Assembly (NCBI GenBank): GCA_021159235.1
Contig: JAGGSF010000038.1
Span: forward strand, 1-20,152
Length of the DNA stretch: 20,152 nucleotides
Reading direction: 5' to 3'
Origin: Deltaproteobacteria bacterium
Lineage (GTDB): Bacteria > Campylobacterota_A > Desulfurellia > JAGGSF01
The position numbers were made by a program, and so were the translations under genes. This document shows positions 15,024-20,152 of the stretch, piece after piece (position 1 is the stretch's first letter; every line of letters starts with the position of its first letter). The notes beneath the pieces are model-generated. The model was not told the origin of the DNA, searched no databases, and was given only the letters and a program-made list of their open reading frames with translations.

Positions 15024-15899
15024 ATGATTTATAAAACATTGATCCAGCTTATAGGGAATACCCCCCTTTTAAGGTTGAACAAATTGTGTAAGAACGATGA
15101 GATATTTGTAAAACTGGAGTGTTTTAATCCCTGGTTCAGCATAAAGGATAGAGCAGCCCTTTTGATGATTGAAGACTTAGAAAAAAAGGGAATAATAGGA
15201 AAGGGAGATGTTATTGTAGAAGCAACCAGTGGTAATACAGGTATTGCTGTAGCCGGCATCTGTTCGGTAAAAGGTTATAAAGCAAAAATCATTATGCCTG
15301 AGGGAATGAGCGCAGAGAGGATAAAGTTGCTCAATCTTTTGGGGGCAGAGGTGGTGCTGGTCAAAGGAATGGGAGAGGCGATAAAAGAGGCGGAGAAATT
15401 GGGAAACAAATCTCATCATTTTTTCTTGAGGCAGTTTGAGAATGAAGCAAATGCTTTGGCTCAGGAGAAAACAGGTGAAGAGATATGGAGAGATATGAAT
15501 GGAGATATTGATATGGTTGTATGTGGAATAGGAACAGGGGGAACAATCACCGGTGTGGGAAGATACTTAAAAAACAAAGACAGAAACATTAAGGTCATCG
15601 GGGTTGAACCTTCATCCTCACCGTTTCTTTCCAGAGGAATAAAGGGAGAACACAGGATTCAGGGTATTGGTGCGGGATTTTTACCCCCTATACTGGATGA
15701 ATCTGTGATAGATGAGATTGTAGCCGTGAGCGATGAGGATGCATTTGATACCATGGAGAGATTGGCGAAAGAGGAGGGAATATTGGCTGGTATATCTTCA
15801 GGAGCTGCTATGTGGGCAGCACTGAATGTTGAACAAAGAGGAAAAAGAATTGTAGTAATCTTCCCGGATAGTGCAGAACGATACTTGAGCGTAATATGA
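15024..15899 (+). CDS. cysK: PLP-dependent cysteine synthase family protein
   Basis: Fold-type II PLP enzyme that probably makes cysteine from O-acetylserine (or a related activated serine) and sulfide. Features: GNTPLLRL near the N terminus, the Schiff-base lysine K41 in FSIKDRA, the substrate loop EATSGNTG (66-73), QFENEAN, and the phosphate-binding GIGTGGTITG. At 291 residues it is somewhat shorter than standard CysK or CysM. Two departures from consensus are NPWFSIKDR, where NPxGSVKDR is usual, and PDSAERYL, where PDSGERYL is usual; these may alter substrate choice, and CysM-like or phosphoserine-using activity cannot be excluded. The next gene, nine bases on, is a CoA-disulfide-reductase-like enzyme, forming a thiol pair. 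It diverges from the ArsA-like gene. Confidence 0.87.
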   Translation: MIYKTLIQLIGNTPLLRLNKLCKNDEIFVKLECFNPWFSIKDRAALLMIEDLEKKGIIGKGDVIVEATSGNTGIAVAGICSVKGYKAKIIMPEGMSAERIKLLNLLGAEVVLVKGMGEAIKEAEKLGNKSHHFFLRQFENEANALAQEKTGEEIWRDMNGDIDMVVCGIGTGGTITGVGRYLKNKDRNIKVIGVEPSSSPFLSRGIKGEHRIQGIGAGFLPPILDESVIDEIVAVSDEDAFDTMERLAKEEGILAGISSGAAMWAALNVEQRGKRIVVIFPDSAERYLSVI

Positions 15900-15908
15900 G
15901 GTAAAGAC

Positions 15909-17238
15909 ATGAGAGTTGTGGTTATAGGAGGTGTGGCTGCTGGAATGAGCGCAGCCTCTCAGGCAAAGAGGCGTATGAAGGAAGCAGAGGTTATTGTTTT
16001 AGAGAAGACAGGTGATGTTTCTTACGGCTCATGCGGCATGCCTTACAATTTGATGAGATTGGATAATCCGATGGATGAGCTTGTTGTTTTAACCGCGGAC
16101 GATTTTCGCAACAAAAGGGGTATAGATGTAAGGTTGTTTCAGGAAGCAAGGAGAATTGACAGAGAAAAAAAGGAAGTAGAGGTATGGGACAGTAGAGAAA
16201 ACAGGATATACAACATCGGTTATGATAAACTGGTTATAGCTACAGGTGCCCGTGCCATAAATCTTCCCATGGAAAAACAGATAAATGGTGTTTTCACTTT
16301 ACGCACCCTGGAAGATGGAAAGAGATTGAAGAATTTTATTAAGGAGAGAAAACCGAAAAAGGCATTTCTTATTGGAGCGGGGAGAATTGCTTTAGAGATT
16401 GTTCATGCTTTGCACGAACTGGAGATGAGTATTGTTATGGTAAAGAAAAGACCGGGTCGTATTCTACCTCAATTTGAGGAGGAGATTTCTGAAAAGGTAG
16501 AGGCAAAATTAAGAGAAAAGGGGATAAACTTTATAAGTGGAGTAGAAATAAAGGGTTTTATGGAAAAAGATGGTTTTTTAAAGAAGGTAGTGACAAGTGA
16601 AGGTGAATTTGAGGCAGAGCTGTCCGTTATTTCTATTGGTGTTCAACCAAATATAGAAGTAGCTGAGAAAGCAGGTATAAAGATAGGTGAAACGGGAGCA
16701 ATAGAGGTAGATAGATACTTGAGAACATCGGATAGAGATATATTTGCCTGCGGTGACTGCTGTGAACATTATCACAGACTTTTAAAGAAACCTGTGTTTT
16801 CTCCCTCTGGAACGGTGGCAAATAAACAGGGAAGGATTGCCGGAGCAAATGCCATAGGAGCAAATATCATCTACCCCGGTGTAGTGGGCACATCTATATT
16901 CAGCTTTTTTGATTTAACAGTGGCAAGGACAGGTCTTGTGAAAGAAGAGATAAAAGAAGATTTTGTTAAAACGGTTATCCTTTCTCAGACCAGAGGGCAC
17001 GCCTATCCAGGTTCTTCACCCATAAAGATTGTTTTATTCTCTGAAAGAGGAACGGGAAGGTTGCTTGGTGCTCAGATGATAGGGAAAGAATATGTATGGG
17101 GAAGGATAAATGTGGTTGCTGCCTGTTTGTATAAAGATTTTACAGTAGATGATCTGTCCAGTCTGGATATGGCTTATTCACCACCCTTTTCACCGGTATG
17201 GGATCCGTTGCTCATTGCGGCAAATCGTGCTAAAAAAT

Positions 17239-17246
<8 letters not shown>
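15909..17246 (+). CDS. CoA-disulfide reductase / NADH oxidase family flavoprotein
   Basis: FAD-dependent pyridine nucleotide-disulfide oxidoreductase with a single active-site cysteine, as in CoA-disulfide reductase, NADH oxidase and related persulfide or polysulfide reductases. Features: FAD motif VIGGVAAGMSAA (5-16), active-site C42 in YGSCGMPY, VIATGA (109-114), the NAD(P)H motif GAGRIA (156-161), second FAD motif FACGDC (279-284) and the C-terminal MAYSPPFSPVWDP typical of the CoA-disulfide group. The NAD(P)H motif departs from the usual GGGYIGLE: Tyr is Arg and the last Gly is Ala, the latter often seen in NADPH-preferring enzymes. No rhodanese domain is fused. GAGG overlapping the cysK stop serves as its ribosome-binding site, so the two are likely coupled. 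Its 3' end overlaps the convergent LysE-type gene by eight bases. Confidence 0.87.

Positions 17247-20152
<2,906 letters not shown>

Overview
The window is 20 kb of densely packed, AT-rich bacterial chromosome with short gaps, frequent 1-4 base start/stop overlaps and two convergent gene pairs whose 3' ends overlap. Proteins are rich in Lys, Glu and Ile. A CcsA-type cytochrome c assembly protein, a metallophosphoesterase tail resembling the lipid A enzyme LpxH, and a periplasmic binding protein suggest a Gram-negative-type envelope. The anaerobe- or thermophile-flavoured gene mix (archaeal-like nicotinate phosphoribosyltransferase, geranylgeranyl-reductase-family enzyme, single ArsA/Get3 ATPase, CoA-disulfide reductase) suggests a poorly sampled lineage. 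I cannot name the phylum from sequence alone. No mobile element, CRISPR array, rRNA or prophage is visible.

Layout. (1) 185-3683, plus strand: ccsA, nicotinamidase, nicotinate phosphoribosyltransferase and TatD nuclease in one apparent operon, which covers NAD salvage plus a heme-delivery gene. (2) 3700-4924, minus strand: tRNA-Ser(CGA) with an encoded CCA, then a geranylgeranyl-reductase-like flavoprotein 21 bases downstream. (3) 4948-12925, plus strand: a good sigma70-type promoter followed by a six-gene signalling operon. It encodes a membrane hybrid histidine kinase with two receiver domains, a free Hpt protein, two tandem REC-GGDEF diguanylate cyclases, a secreted ABC-type substrate-binding protein with no transporter, and a membrane sensor with GAF, HD-GYP and degenerate GGDEF domains. 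(4) 12911-14947, minus strand: an ArsA/Get3-like ATPase followed by a nitronate monooxygenase/FabK-family flavoprotein. (5) 15024-17246, plus strand: cysteine synthase and CoA-disulfide-reductase-like enzyme, a thiol pair. (6) 17239-20152, minus strand: metallophosphoesterase (cut by the window edge), NAD-dependent DNA ligase LigA and a LysE-type exporter, joined by TAATG and ATGA overlaps.

The stand-out is region 3. All the catalytic and phosphotransfer motifs needed for a complete phosphorelay that makes c-di-GMP are present (His kinase, receivers, Hpt, two cyclases with product-inhibition sites). The same operon also carries an apparently active HD-GYP phosphodiesterase and an orphan periplasmic binding protein encoded directly before it, overlapping it. 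My inference is one transcription unit carrying both synthesis and breakdown of c-di-GMP, with separate inputs: a membrane/PAS kinase for synthesis, and a periplasmic ligand sensed by the binding protein plus the sensor ectodomain for breakdown. The other regions look like ordinary housekeeping and metabolism, with some sequence oddities noted below.
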